Virus record (IMG/VR): IMGVR_UViG_3300030294_000189
Coordinates: 1 to 20,053 of that record
DNA: 20,053 nucleotides
Reading direction: 5' to 3' (one strand)
Origin: a virus
The notes beneath the pieces were generated by a model, which did not search any database, was not told where the DNA came from, and was given only the letters and a program-made list of their open reading frames with translations. This document shows positions 1-8,981 of this stretch, in pieces. Position 1 is the first letter of the stretch; each line of letters begins with the position of its first letter. Made by a program: the position numbers and the translations under genes.

Positions 1-660
1 AATTTCGATTTTGTAAACCCCCGCACCTACAAAACTTATCACATTCTCACCTATATCTAAATAAGGGAATTTACCAGTCATATAGTTACCTTTACCCTCG
101 TAAACTTCTTCTATATCACTATCTATAGTTATACTTCCGCCAGTTATAGAAGTAATATTGAAGGTTCTTGAATTGATAGTAAAAGCACATGATCCAGTTC
201 CATATATAGTTATCAAAGGTTTAGATATATGAGTTGCCTTGTTATGATTTAATGTAGTTCCTGTTGTTAATGTCAATACGTCTTTTCCATCTAATAGATA
301 GCCAAAAGGTTGGCATCTAAACTCAATAGGAAAATTATATAATTGTTTTTCTATAACTTGTGACAATGGAACTATGTTATTAATTCTAGCCTTGTAATAT
401 CTATCGTCCACATTACCAAATACAACCTCTCCACTACCTTGTAACCAATTTATTAATTTAAGTGGATTATCCCCTTTATAATCTGCTTCGACTGGTTTAG
501 TGTCTCCGCTATAACCATCTTTTTCAGTTAGAAATCCATCTCTACCAGTTATTTCGGTTTCGGTTACTCTCTCTGTACTTAATTGGATAGGAGGAAGTGA
601 CACTATTTTCACTCCCATATCTTCGGCTTTTATACCATTCCATATTAATGTTTTTTTCAA
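1..660 (-). CDS. Distal tail protein (Dit-like), C-terminus cut by window edge
   Basis: The reading frame is open from a TTG at 658-660 to the left edge, 220 codons with no stop. It starts LKKTLIWNGIKAEDMGVKIV, and an AGGAG site overlapping the tape-measure stop codon lies 10 bases upstream. The sequence (PPIQLSTERVTE, GRDG, residues 60-110 GDNPLKLINWLQGSGEVVF, then a YKARI strand) follows the pattern of the phage tail family / Dit N-terminal domain. Dit forms the ring joining the tail tube to the baseplate. Its position directly after the tape measure is the usual place for Dit. The family call rests on pattern and position; the missing C-terminus prevents a check for carbohydrate-binding inserts. 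No ATG is near the start, so TTG is preferred on SD and spacing. Confidence 0.8.
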   Translation of the reverse strand, partial: MKKTLIWNGIKAEDMGVKIVSLPPIQLSTERVTETEITGRDGFLTEKDGYSGDTKPVEADYKGDNPLKLINWLQGSGEVVFGNVDDRYYKARINNIVPLSQVIEKQLYNFPIEFRCQPFGYLLDGKDVLTLTTGTTLNHNKATHISKPLITIYGTGSCAFTINSRTFNITSITGGSITIDSDIEEVYEGKGNYMTGKFPYLDIGENVISFVGAGVYKIEI

Positions 661-673
661 TAGTATCACTCTC

Positions 674-3600
674 CTAATATTTCTTTTGTCTTAGTCTGTA
701 GACATTTAGTTCATTTGCCATTTGTTCAACATTTTGATTTGTGTGTTGATGATATTCTCCAATTTGTAATGTTAATCCATTATCATTATGGGTTACCGAA
801 TTGCTTGAATTACTTGCTATATTGCCTAAAATTAATGATTTCATAGCCGATTGTTCTGCATTGATACTATTCTTCATGGCTGATACTTGCCTTGTGATTT
901 CTGCTTTCATATCTGCTACACTTTGCATATGATTATTTATTGCAGCACCTTTGCTTACATAAGCTACTGAACCATTTGAAGTTTCCCACCCTAATTCGTC
1001 TACGTTATATAATCCCGCACTTGGATTGCTTGATGTTCCTGTTGCATATCCTGTAGTAGTAGCATTGCTTGTAGTACCTCTTAAAGATACCATTTCACTA
1101 ACTGCATCCTGTACACTTTGTTTGCTTGAATTTAAACCAGTCAATAAACTATCTGCTAATGATTGCCCCGCATTTTGCCAGTTTGGAGCGTATGAATTTA
1201 ACAATGTAACTAAATCATTGTTATTGCTAGTTAATAATGTATATCTAGTTTGTGCATTTAAAGAATCGGTTTCGAGTAACTTAGAATAATATTCATCAGT
1301 CGCTTTTAACTTCTTTTCTTCATTTGCTTTTTGAGTATCATATTCATCCTTTAACGCTACTTTTTTTGCATCTGATTTTTCTGTTAGCAATGTTTTTTCT
1401 GCTTCTAATTGTGCTTTTTGATCTTCAATATTCCACGCATCTTCTTTAGCACTCAATGCTTTTTGTGAATCTTTAATTTGTAATGATAAGGCATCCTTAT
1501 CGGCTTGACTTTTAGTATTTGCCATCTTTGTTTTTAATACATTTATATTATCATTAGCTGCTTTTCTTTCATCTGCTCTCGATGTATCTGTTGTTTGTGC
1601 ATCTAGTGCTTTTATCTCTGCATCTATAGTATCAGTTTTATTTTTAGTAAGTTTGTCTATACTATCAACTTGTGAGTTGTATTCTTTTTCTAACAATGCA
1701 AGTTTATCATTGCTTACTTTTTCTGCTGCTGCTTTTTCTTCTTCAAGCTGTGCCTTTATTGCAGTTGTAGTTGCTTCGGCTATTTTAGTTAGTCTGTCTT
1801 TTTTATCATTTGCAATTTTAACTTGTTCATCTGCATCTTGTTTAGCAATAGTAATATCTAATTCAGCAGTTTTCTTTGCTAAGTCTAACGATTTATCCGC
1901 ATTATCTTTTGATATTTTATACTCTTCATCACCCAAAGCTTTTTTAGCATCTGTTGTCATATCACTTATTCTGTCAACTTCTGCTTTAGCATCTATATAA
2001 GCTTGGTTATCGTCTATACTCAAAAGATTTGCTTTATCCTTTGTATATGTGGCATTATCTAATTGACTTTGAACACCACTAAATGTTCCACTTGTTGAGT
2101 TCATTGAATCTATAATGTTAGATGCAGTTTCTTTAGTATAATTTTTAATTTCTCCAGTATTATTAGCAACTCTTCCTAAAACATCAGTTAAAGTTTTGAC
2201 TATAGGAATTATATTTTCCCCTATTTGCTTTGAAATTTCATTATTCATTTCATTAACACTTGTCATGTGATCATTAATGCCATCGCCACCATTGTAATGA
2301 TTACCTATTAAATAAGCTAATCCATTATCTAACATCTTAACATTGTTATTATTAGCGGTTTCCCATCCATGCTCATTTACGTGTGATAGGCCTGTTCTTA
2401 ATGTTGTTGTTCCTGTATACTTATCTGATACACTTCCATCAGCATTTAAATGCGTTCTGTTTTCATCAAAAGTATCTTGTTGAGTTTTAATATATATTGT
2501 CTTAGTGCTTGGTATTTGTAATATTTTATTTATAACATCTTGTAAATTTGAAATAGTACCATCTGCATTGGTTTTAATTTCAATTGGCGTTCCGTTTAGG
2601 TTGTATATTCCTGTCATTGTTCCATCTTCGGCAGTTTGTAAATTTTCTAATGAACCTACCGTTTGCTTATTTGCACCAGTTATTTTTCCACTTGCATCTA
2701 TTGTAGCCCCGCCCAAACCTTCTAAGGCAGTTTGACAAGTTGCTGCTAATTCAGCGTGTGTTTGTCCTAATTTTTCATTATCTTTTGCCATTTGGTCAGT
2801 ATATCCACCGACTTGATTGCTTGTTTCAGAATATGCACCAGTAATTCTTCCTGTTGCTGCATCATAAGTTACGGTTACATCTTCCATAGCTTTAGAATTA
2901 GTATTGTATAGTTCATATGTCCCGCTTTCAGTAATAGAGTTTAACCCAGTAAATGTATCATTCATTGTTTTAAGTTTTTTTTGTGAATCTGCATCCGCTT
3001 TTGTTAATTCTTGTCCACTATATTCATTAATTAATGCAAGTGCTTCGGGATTCTTTTCTTGTAATATTTTAAGATATTCGTTCCATTCATCAGTTTTTAA
3101 TTTTGTTTTATCATCTCTAAGTTTTGTAAATTTATCTATTTCAGTTTGAATTGCACCTTTATTTGCTTCATCTGCATTAGCTAAATTTAATTTAAGCATA
3201 TCTATTTGTGTATCATAACTAGCCTTGATTTTAATATTTTCTTCATCTATAGCCTTTTTCTTATCTTGTAATAATTTTGAAGCATCTTCGGGATTAACTT
3301 TTGAAACTCTTGCAGAAAAATCATTTTTAGCATATGCCTTTTCTTCTTGTGTTCCTCCTACTGCTGCTAATTCAATTTCTTTTATTTTATTAAGTTTATC
3401 TTGAACGTCTTTAACCTCTTGATTATTTAATACTCTTTTTTCATCTACCGCTTTTTGCTTAATAGCTAAGATTTCACCTTTAAGTTTATTTTCCTCTGTA
3501 ATTTGAGTATCAAAACCTTTGGAAATAGAATCCAACACTTTCTGTTCTGTTTCATCTATTTTATTATCATCCAATTTAAATAACTTACTTAAAGCATCTT

Positions 3601-5794
3601 GTGATTCTGATTGCTTACCTTTGATACTTATTATAGCATCATTAACCATCTTGTTTATTTGATTATTAAAATCAGAACTTTCACTATCTGTTATTATTCC
3701 ATCTAAATTCATAGTTTTTAAGAATAATTCAAAGTTATGTAGTGTGTCTGTAGATTCTTCAACTTTAGTTTTAAAACTGTCTGAAATATTATCACCAAAA
3801 GCTTTGTATTCAATGCCTAAATCTTCTAATTCTTTCTTAGATTTAAAAGTATAACCACTCATTCCGTTTATTGCTTTTTCCCAGTCTGACATTCCATCAG
3901 TTGTAGTAGAAAGTTTTTCTTTCATTTGATCTTGACTTGTATTTAAAGCTGCAATAGTTACACCTAACCCCGCAAAAGCTGCTACTACTGGAATTATTGC
4001 GGGTGTTAATGCAGTTATTCCACCTAATAGTCCTGTCATTCCACCCGTTGCGGTTGCTGCTTCTGTTGCACCAAACAACGAACCTATTCCGCCCGCTACT
4101 TTAACTAATCCCCCTATACCAGTTGTGAGAGTTCCTATTCCTTTTATAACTGGACCAAGTGCTGCTGCTCCCATTAACAACTTAGCGTAAAATTCTTGTT
4201 GTTCGGGTGATAAGTCCGCAAATTTATTTGCTAAATCTTGTATGTAATTTGCTAATTCAGTTATAATTGGTGCAAAATCTTCTTCGACTTTTATAGCTGC
4301 GGTTTCTATGCTCCCTGTCATTTGTTCAATAGCACTCTTTGCATTATCTTGCATAGTTTTTGCCATGTCTTTTGCTGCGCCATCAGAATTTTTATAACTG
4401 TTAGTTAAATCATCTAAAGCACCCGAACCACCTTGTACTAAAGCTAATAGTCCACTCATAGCTTCTTGTCCAAATATTGTTGCAGTATAGTCTTGTTTTT
4501 GTTGGTCTGTTTTGCCTTCTAAGGCTTTTGAGTATTCACCTACTATTGTACTTAATGATTTCATTTTTCCTTGTGAATCAAAAGCATTAAACCCAAGCGT
4601 TTTCATATCTCCCGCCGCTTCTTTGCTTGGACTTGCTAATCTTACTAACATTTCTCTTAATGTAGTCCCCGCTTGACTTCCTTTAACTCCATAATTACTT
4701 AGTTCCCCAATAGCTGCGGTTGTTTCTTCCAAACTCCATCCCGCTGCGTGTGCATTTGTAGCGACATATTTCAATGCTTCTCCTGTATCTGCTACTTGTG
4801 CATTTGTCTTTGCTGCATTTGTTGCTAATACGTCCGCAACATGGCTTGCATCACTTGCTTCTAGTCCAAACCCTCTCAATGCACTCGCTGCTATATCAGA
4901 ACTAGTTGCAACACTTTCACCACTACTTGCTGCTAAATCTAACATCCCTGGCATTGCTGACATTATTTCAGTTGTATTAAATCCCGCACTTGCTAAATTT
5001 TCCATTCCATTTGCTGCTTCTTTTGCACTAAAAGCGGTATCGGCTCCAAGTTGTATTGCTTGACCTTTTAATTTGTTAAATTCTTCACCAGTTGCACCAC
5101 TAATAGCTTTAACTCTACTCATTTGAGAATCAAAGTCCAAACCAACTTTAGTTGCTGCAACACCTACTGCAACTAAAGGAACTGTTAACCCCATAGTTAA
5201 TTTAGTACCTACATTAGATATTTTATCCCCAACTTTTACAATACCTTCTCCAATGCTAAGAGAACCCATGTTTTTTCTTATAACTGACCCTGTTTCTTCC
5301 GCTTTCTTTTCTATCTTGTCTAATTCTTTTACCGCACTAACACTTGCACTTTTAAACTCTCCGTCTAATCCATTTAAAGCATCTCTATCAATATCTAGTT
5401 TAATCTTTTTATTATTTAAACTTGTTAGTCTAGTTTCTAATTTAGCAATGCTTGCTTCGGCTTTTTGCATATCCTGTTCAATACTATTTTTAGATTTTGT
5501 ATCTGTCGCTTTATCATAAGATGTTTTTAATTCTGTTAGTTTCTTCTTTTGTGCATCTATTTTAGTGCTAGTTTTATCAATAGCCGATTCAACGCTTTTC
5601 ATTTGACTTGCTATTTTACTACCATCTATACTTTTAAAAGCGGTCCCAACTTTCTTAACTGAACTTTCCGCCTTATTCATGCTTTCAGTTATGGTTTTAC
5701 CCGCACTTTCAACAACCTTATTTACTTCTTGTATATCCTTTTTAATTCCACTATTATCTAGTTTAGTATTAATTTTTATAGTCCCATCACTCAA
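674..5794 (-). CDS. Phage tail tape measure protein, TP901 type
   Basis: About 1,706 residues. The tape measure sets tail length and moves with DNA into the host; at roughly 1.5 angstrom per residue it predicts a tail near 250 nm. Residues 1-190 are coiled-coil rich. Residues about 195-500 are the TP901 core (GMENLASAGF, LNAIGELSNYG-like and IFGQEAMSGLLALV patterns). Two hydrophobic Gly/Ala-rich stretches lie near 545-577 and 585-616. Residues 1290-1500 are a long Lys/Glu/Ala coiled coil. I see no peptidoglycan hydrolase domain. I chose the TTG at 5792-5794, giving SDGTIKINTKLDNSGI, because AGGTGA sits 5 bases upstream of it. The GTG at 5801-5803 in the same frame lies inside that ribosome site and would add three residues. 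A related module occurs twice, near residues 1135-1200 and 1590-1650. Confidence 0.95.
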   Translation of the reverse strand: MSDGTIKINTKLDNSGIKKDIQEVNKVVESAGKTITESMNKAESSVKKVGTAFKSIDGSKIASQMKSVESAIDKTSTKIDAQKKKLTELKTSYDKATDTKSKNSIEQDMQKAEASIAKLETRLTSLNNKKIKLDIDRDALNGLDGEFKSASVSAVKELDKIEKKAEETGSVIRKNMGSLSIGEGIVKVGDKISNVGTKLTMGLTVPLVAVGVAATKVGLDFDSQMSRVKAISGATGEEFNKLKGQAIQLGADTAFSAKEAANGMENLASAGFNTTEIMSAMPGMLDLAASSGESVATSSDIAASALRGFGLEASDASHVADVLATNAAKTNAQVADTGEALKYVATNAHAAGWSLEETTAAIGELSNYGVKGSQAGTTLREMLVRLASPSKEAAGDMKTLGFNAFDSQGKMKSLSTIVGEYSKALEGKTDQQKQDYTATIFGQEAMSGLLALVQGGSGALDDLTNSYKNSDGAAKDMAKTMQDNAKSAIEQMTGSIETAAIKVEEDFAPIITELANYIQDLANKFADLSPEQQEFYAKLLMGAAALGPVIKGIGTLTTGIGGLVKVAGGIGSLFGATEAATATGGMTGLLGGITALTPAIIPVVAAFAGLGVTIAALNTSQDQMKEKLSTTTDGMSDWEKAINGMSGYTFKSKKELEDLGIEYKAFGDNISDSFKTKVEESTDTLHNFELFLKTMNLDGIITDSESSDFNNQINKMVNDAIISIKGKQSESQDALSKLFKLDDNKIDETEQKVLDSISKGFDTQITEENKLKGEILAIKQKAVDEKRVLNNQEVKDVQDKLNKIKEIELAAVGGTQEEKAYAKNDFSARVSKVNPEDASKLLQDKKKAIDEENIKIKASYDTQIDMLKLNLANADEANKGAIQTEIDKFTKLRDDKTKLKTDEWNEYLKILQEKNPEALALINEYSGQELTKADADSQKKLKTMNDTFTGLNSITESGTYELYNTNSKAMEDVTVTYDAATGRITGAYSETSNQVGGYTDQMAKDNEKLGQTHAELAATCQTALEGLGGATIDASGKITGANKQTVGSLENLQTAEDGTMTGIYNLNGTPIEIKTNADGTISNLQDVINKILQIPSTKTIYIKTQQDTFDENRTHLNADGSVSDKYTGTTTLRTGLSHVNEHGWETANNNNVKMLDNGLAYLIGNHYNGGDGINDHMTSVNEMNNEISKQIGENIIPIVKTLTDVLGRVANNTGEIKNYTKETASNIIDSMNSTSGTFSGVQSQLDNATYTKDKANLLSIDDNQAYIDAKAEVDRISDMTTDAKKALGDEEYKISKDNADKSLDLAKKTAELDITIAKQDADEQVKIANDKKDRLTKIAEATTTAIKAQLEEEKAAAEKVSNDKLALLEKEYNSQVDSIDKLTKNKTDTIDAEIKALDAQTTDTSRADERKAANDNINVLKTKMANTKSQADKDALSLQIKDSQKALSAKEDAWNIEDQKAQLEAEKTLLTEKSDAKKVALKDEYDTQKANEEKKLKATDEYYSKLLETDSLNAQTRYTLLTSNNNDLVTLLNSYAPNWQNAGQSLADSLLTGLNSSKQSVQDAVSEMVSLRGTTSNATTTGYATGTSSNPSAGLYNVDELGWETSNGSVAYVSKGAAINNHMQSVADMKAEITRQVSAMKNSINAEQSAMKSLILGNIASNSSNSVTHNDNGLTLQIGEYHQHTNQNVEQMANELNVYRLRQKKY

Positions 5795-5818
5795 ATTATT
5801 CACCTACCTTTATAATTA

Positions 5819-5845
5819 AAGCACCTATTATAACAATAAGTGCTT
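5819..5845 (-). terminator. Hairpin between chaperone and tape measure genes
   Basis: On the minus strand an 11-bp stem (AAGCACTTATT with AATAGGTGCTT, one G-U pair) closes a 5-base loop. It overlaps the stop codon of the upstream gene. The following U content is weak (TAATTAT), and the tape-measure start lies about 24 bases beyond. It may be a partial terminator, an mRNA-processing site or a translation modulator. The 3' arm AGGTGCTT is shared with hairpins at 15679-15710 and 19905-19943. Confidence 0.55.
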
Positions 5846-6485
5846 ACTCTAATTCTGATAAATCCCCACCACGTTTTAGTATTTCGGCTATACTATTACT
5901 GTGATTAACTTCTTTTTCATCTTTTGGGATTGCATATATTTTCTTTAGTTTTTTGTAATGTTCTAATTCAGCACCTTTTAGTCCTGTTGTATCTGTTGCT
6001 CTTATACTCATAATTCTAGATATTTCATTATCTGCCTTTAGCGACCTAAATAGAGATTTAAACTTCCACCAATGTAAACTATCCTCTAATTGTAAATCTA
6101 TTCCGTACTGGTCTAAAAAGGCTGAATAGATATAGTCTGCATCATATTCAAAAGAATAAGTTTCTTCTTTGTTTGTTACTTGTTCTTCATCATTTTTGTC
6201 CTCTTTACCACACCTATAAAACCATAACATTTGTTTAATGGTTTCTTTGATATTATTAGTAACATGATTATATAGTTGTATATTAGCAATATCATCATTC
6301 ATAATGGTTTGGTCTAATATTGGATAATATATCTTTAAAGCTTTGTTCCAAAATTCTTCATCTTCTAAGTTTTCTTTGAATATTCCCTCAAACATAATAG
6401 AATGGCGGAAGTCAGAATTTATGCTGACTTCCACCCCTTCAATTATTAATGTTTGGGGTAATTTAGTTAACAATAAATTATTCAT
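5844..6485 (-). CDS. Gp15-family tail assembly protein
   Basis: 213 residues. It matches the Bacteriophage Gp15 family (PF06854) by its opening (TKLPQTLIIEGVEVSINSDF), by Y-x-A-F-x-x-Q-Y-G-I-D-L near residue 140, by LHWWKFKSLFRSL near 150-162 and by the IRATDTTG segment. In A118-like phages this protein lies between tail tube and tape measure and is thought to act as a tail-assembly chaperone on the tape measure; the role is inferred from position. An acidic, low-conservation segment (KEDKNDEEQVTNKEE) lies mid-protein. SD AAAGGGG precedes the ATG. It follows the tube gene after 18 bases, so no separate first chaperone ORF fits between them. Confidence 0.85.
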   Translation of the reverse strand: MNNLLLTKLPQTLIIEGVEVSINSDFRHSIMFEGIFKENLEDEEFWNKALKIYYPILDQTIMNDDIANIQLYNHVTNNIKETIKQMLWFYRCGKEDKNDEEQVTNKEETYSFEYDADYIYSAFLDQYGIDLQLEDSLHWWKFKSLFRSLKADNEISRIMSIRATDTTGLKGAELEHYKKLKKIYAIPKDEKEVNHSNSIAEILKRGGDLSELE

Positions 6486-6503
6486 TTAATTACCCCTTTC
6501 TTA

Positions 6504-7283
6504 CTATGCCTTAGATGTTACTGTAGCAACCCCTGTTTTCTTAGCTAAGTAGCTTGAATTAACTTCTACTATGCAGATTTGGTTGCCTGTTACTGCCGTT
6601 ATGTCACTAATTCCATCCCAAACACTATAAGTTATGCAACTATCATTTAATACCGGTGGTGTTACTGTACTTGCAGTTTTGTACATATAAACATTACCAT
6701 TTGTTAATACTGGCGAAACTGTAATTTTAGTTGTTCCACTAGTTGCTCCAGCTACACTAGATAATGTTAATGTTCCAAGTGTTTCAGTATATTCACCCTC
6801 TGTAAATTCTTTTGTAGTTACATCAAAATAACCCATTATCGGATCACCTACGCAATTTAAGTTACCACTTGCTGTTACTGTTTCTCCTCCCGCGCCGTTG
6901 AAATTAGATACTTCTACTGCTACTTTAAATTTTCTAGCTTTAAAATATCTTGTTGAACTTGTTGCAGCGGGTGCAAATAATTCAACTCTTATATATTCTC
7001 TTTCAGCATCAGAACCTACTTCGTGATTTCTTCCAATATTGTATAGTTCTTCTATTGCTACTGTTTCAGCGGTATCAACTATTAAATCAGTATCAAAAGC
7101 AAATTGAGTTTTATACCCTTTTACTGTGCTAGATTCTGTTTTATCATTTATATAAGTCTTGCTTTCAACTTGCGCCCCTACTGTTTCATTAAGAGTATTA
7201 AAACCCGCTCCCATAAGTGCAAAATTACTTGTTGCTTTGATTAATAAATAATCCGATATGTCACTTCTTACAATTTTACTCAT
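6504..7283 (-). CDS. Major tail tube protein with C-terminal Ig-like add-on
   Basis: 259 residues. Residues 1-160 resemble the clostridial/A118-type major tail protein that polymerises into the tube: SKIVRSDISDYLLIK, then AETVAIEELYNIGRNHEVG, then a beta-rich part ending GDPIMGYFDV. Residues about 166-259 form a separate beta-rich segment (SSVAGATSGTTKITVSP, WDGISDITAVTGNQICIVEV, KKTGVATVTSK), probably an Ig-like domain displayed on the tail surface. It sits between the tail terminator and the Gp15 gene, the standard slot for the tube protein. SD AGAAGGA precedes the ATG. High copy number is expected. Confidence 0.85.
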   Translation of the reverse strand: MSKIVRSDISDYLLIKATSNFALMGAGFNTLNETVGAQVESKTYINDKTESSTVKGYKTQFAFDTDLIVDTAETVAIEELYNIGRNHEVGSDAEREYIRVELFAPAATSSTRYFKARKFKVAVEVSNFNGAGGETVTASGNLNCVGDPIMGYFDVTTKEFTEGEYTETLGTLTLSSVAGATSGTTKITVSPVLTNGNVYMYKTASTVTPPVLNDSCITYSVWDGISDITAVTGNQICIVEVNSSYLAKKTGVATVTSKA

Positions 7284-7297
7284 TATTCATCCTTCTT

Positions 7298-7747
7298 TCA
7301 TATATTATTTTTTTGGTCATAGATTAATTGAACTTGTATACAATATCTAGCAGTTGTTGCATCTGCTGCATTGTCAAATAGATACCCACCTGTTAATGCT
7401 TTTATTTTGCTTGGCGTTTGTCCTTCTTCCATTGTTGGTAAAATCTTTTTAAACGAATTACTTTTTAACCATTGTGCAAACTGTTCGTAGAAATATATAT
7501 TGGTAATATTAACATCTTCATCACTTCCAAAATGTTCGATACTGGTAAGTGTGAATATAAATTGGTTCTCGCTATCTCCATTAACATATGTTTTTAATTC
7601 GGGCTTACATACTGTTTCATTAATGCTATAACTGGTTACATTGTCACTTTGAGAATAATCTACTTTTAGTGATAGAATACCATTGCTAGATTCTTGTAAT
7701 AGTGGACATAGCTTTATGTAGTTGTATAATGAATTTAATATACTCAT
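7298..7747 (-). CDS. Tail terminator / tail completion protein (Minor_capsid_3-like)
   Basis: 149 residues. The pattern (LYNYIKLCPLL at the N-terminus, YSINETVCKPELKTYVNGD, QFIFTLTSIEHFGSDEDVNITNIYFYEQFAQWL, then GGYLFDNAADATTARYCIQVQLIYD) fits the minor capsid protein family PF12691 of A118-like phages. By position just before the tail tube gene it should cap the tail tube and join it to the neck. The start codon overlaps the stop of the preceding gene by 4 bases (ATGA), indicating translational coupling. The terminator role is inferred from synteny; the family match is good. Confidence 0.75.
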   Translation of the reverse strand: MSILNSLYNYIKLCPLLQESSNGILSLKVDYSQSDNVTSYSINETVCKPELKTYVNGDSENQFIFTLTSIEHFGSDEDVNITNIYFYEQFAQWLKSNSFKKILPTMEEGQTPSKIKALTGGYLFDNAADATTARYCIQVQLIYDQKNNI

Positions 7748-8124
7748 TCTACTTTTCCCCCCACAAAATCAGCGACCGATTTCTCTATTTCTTTACCTCT
7801 ATCCGCATACATCCTCAAAGTCCATTTCATGCCGCGCATCGGCGAGCCTTGAAACTTAATATCTTTGTCTGTAGCTTCTAGTGGATTGCCCGCCATAACT
7901 TTACCTTCCCACATTCTGCGTGCATAAGGACTGTTATAAGTTATTGAATCAGCAGTAAGCGTTGCATTGCTTTTAAGAGTTCCTGTATCCATTGGTGTAT
8001 ACCCATCGGATAACCTTTTAACTTCACTTGTAAAAAATTGTTGTGCTTTTCCGCCTGTTTCCAAGTTTCTAGCCTTCAATATTTGTTCTGTATTGTTTAA
8101 GTTAATAGTTACTGTTGTACTCAT
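7744..8124 (-). CDS. Minor capsid / neck protein (HK97 gp10 or Minor_capsid_2-like)
   Basis: 126 residues. Key pattern: YTPMDTGTLKSNATL (residues 37-51), then a strand leading to NSPYARRMWEGK and GMKWTLRMYADRGKEIEKSVADFVGGK at the C-terminus. The P-M-D-T-G-x-L-K and S-P-Y-A-R-x-x-x-E/Y-G motifs are typical of gp10-like neck proteins and of PF11114. These sit between the head closure protein and the tail terminator in tailed phages, matching this order. One base separates it from the preceding stop codon, and its own end overlaps the next gene by 4 bases, so the four connector genes look translationally coupled. Confidence 0.75.
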   Translation of the reverse strand: MSTTVTINLNNTEQILKARNLETGGKAQQFFTSEVKRLSDGYTPMDTGTLKSNATLTADSITYNSPYARRMWEGKVMAGNPLEATDKDIKFQGSPMRGMKWTLRMYADRGKEIEKSVADFVGGKVE

Positions 8125-8125
8125 G

Positions 8126-8569
8126 CTATTTTGCCCCTAACTGATAGTGCCTAAGCGCCTTACTACCATTATCGTTTATAATAATAGACATAACACTCAC
8201 CACATTATCCAACTTATCTAAATTGGTGATAGGGTTAGTAGTTGGTACAAACTCAAAAGCACATTCACCCTTGACAATTCTATCAGTTGCTTGAAAAGTA
8301 AAATAATTATCTCTATTAACTAAATTCACATCATTCCATGCTTTAGGAGATAAATAAGTTTTATTGCTAAAGCTATTAATGAAAGGAATAAATATATTGA
8401 TTGAATCAGCTATATTTAAAACTCCTTTGCCTGTTTCTGTTGTACTAACTCCAGCAACTTTTTGTCCTTGCCAGTTTGCTTTTTGAATGATGGTTTTTTT
8501 ATAGCACTCTTTTAATGTAATCTTATCTATATATTTGTTGTATACAGTTATACTGCAATTAGTAAGCAT
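8126..8569 (-). CDS. Putative head closure (stopper) protein
   Basis: 147 residues from the ATG at 8567-8569 (MLTNCSITVYNKYIDKITLK). That ATG has AAGG 8 bases upstream and overlaps the previous stop codon; a GTG at 8600-8602 would extend it by 11 residues but lacks a ribosome site and would run deeper into the previous gene. The NCSITVYNK opening, the KANWQGQKVAGVSTTETG segment, a central IFIPF strand and the DRIVKGECAFEF strand resemble small head-closure-type proteins (DUF6751-like) of clostridial phages. The function is inferred from its place as the second connector gene after the capsid. Confidence 0.65.
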   Translation of the reverse strand: MLTNCSITVYNKYIDKITLKECYKKTIIQKANWQGQKVAGVSTTETGKGVLNIADSINIFIPFINSFSNKTYLSPKAWNDVNLVNRDNYFTFQATDRIVKGECAFEFVPTTNPITNLDKLDNVVSVMSIIINDNGSKALRHYQLGAK

Positions 8570-8969
8570 AATAATTGCCTTCAAACATTGAACCCGAACC
8601 ACCTTTTATTGTTGGTATACCTCTATATAGCAAGTCTGTATGTCCCAGATACAATTTAACAACCTTAAATAATTTATTACTTTCTGTTGTGTTTGCTTCT
8701 ACTACATACGTTGTTGAGGTATTACCTACACTTTCACTTGCTTTAATTCCACCATCATTCTCAATAGTTTGTTTAAGTTCCATCATTTCACATAAACAGT
8801 TTTTAACATCATCTGTTATTAAAGTTGCATCTTCTTTAATTCTGTTAAATGTAACATTGTCTAAAAACACTCTTGCCCTACGTTCATATGTGTTGAAATC
8901 AGATTCGGGAATGTTTGTTCCTCCGAATCCATTTACTTTGTCTATGTAATAGCCATAAGTTACATACAT
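8559..8969 (-). CDS. Head-tail connector (adaptor) protein
   Basis: 136 residues, mainly helical at the N-terminus: PESDFNTYERRARVFLDNVTFNRI (residues about 22-45), then DDVKNCLCEMMELKQTIENDGGIKASESVGNTSTTYV. The pattern of an early helix with A-x-x-x-x-D-x-x-T followed by a conserved ESVG-x-x-S-x-x-Y segment is characteristic of the gp6/gp15-type adaptors that dock below the portal. It is the first connector gene after the capsid gene and its helper. SD AGGAGGATTAGGGA precedes the ATG. The protein's C-terminus overlaps the next start codon. Confidence 0.75.
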   Translation of the reverse strand: MYVTYGYYIDKVNGFGGTNIPESDFNTYERRARVFLDNVTFNRIKEDATLITDDVKNCLCEMMELKQTIENDGGIKASESVGNTSTTYVVEANTTESNKLFKVVKLYLGHTDLLYRGIPTIKGGSGSMFEGNYYAY

Positions 8970-8981
8970 TCCCTAATCCTC

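Noticed and set aside
1026-5519. Several plus-strand open frames of 76-115 codons opposite the tape measure
   Set aside because: They lack ribosome sites, are antisense to a strongly supported gene and have the hydrophobic/serine-rich composition expected of the reverse strand of coiled-coil DNA.
5795-5803. GTG start for the tape measure
   Set aside because: The GTG lies inside the AGGTGA ribosome site; the in-frame TTG nine bases later has correct spacing. The difference is three residues.
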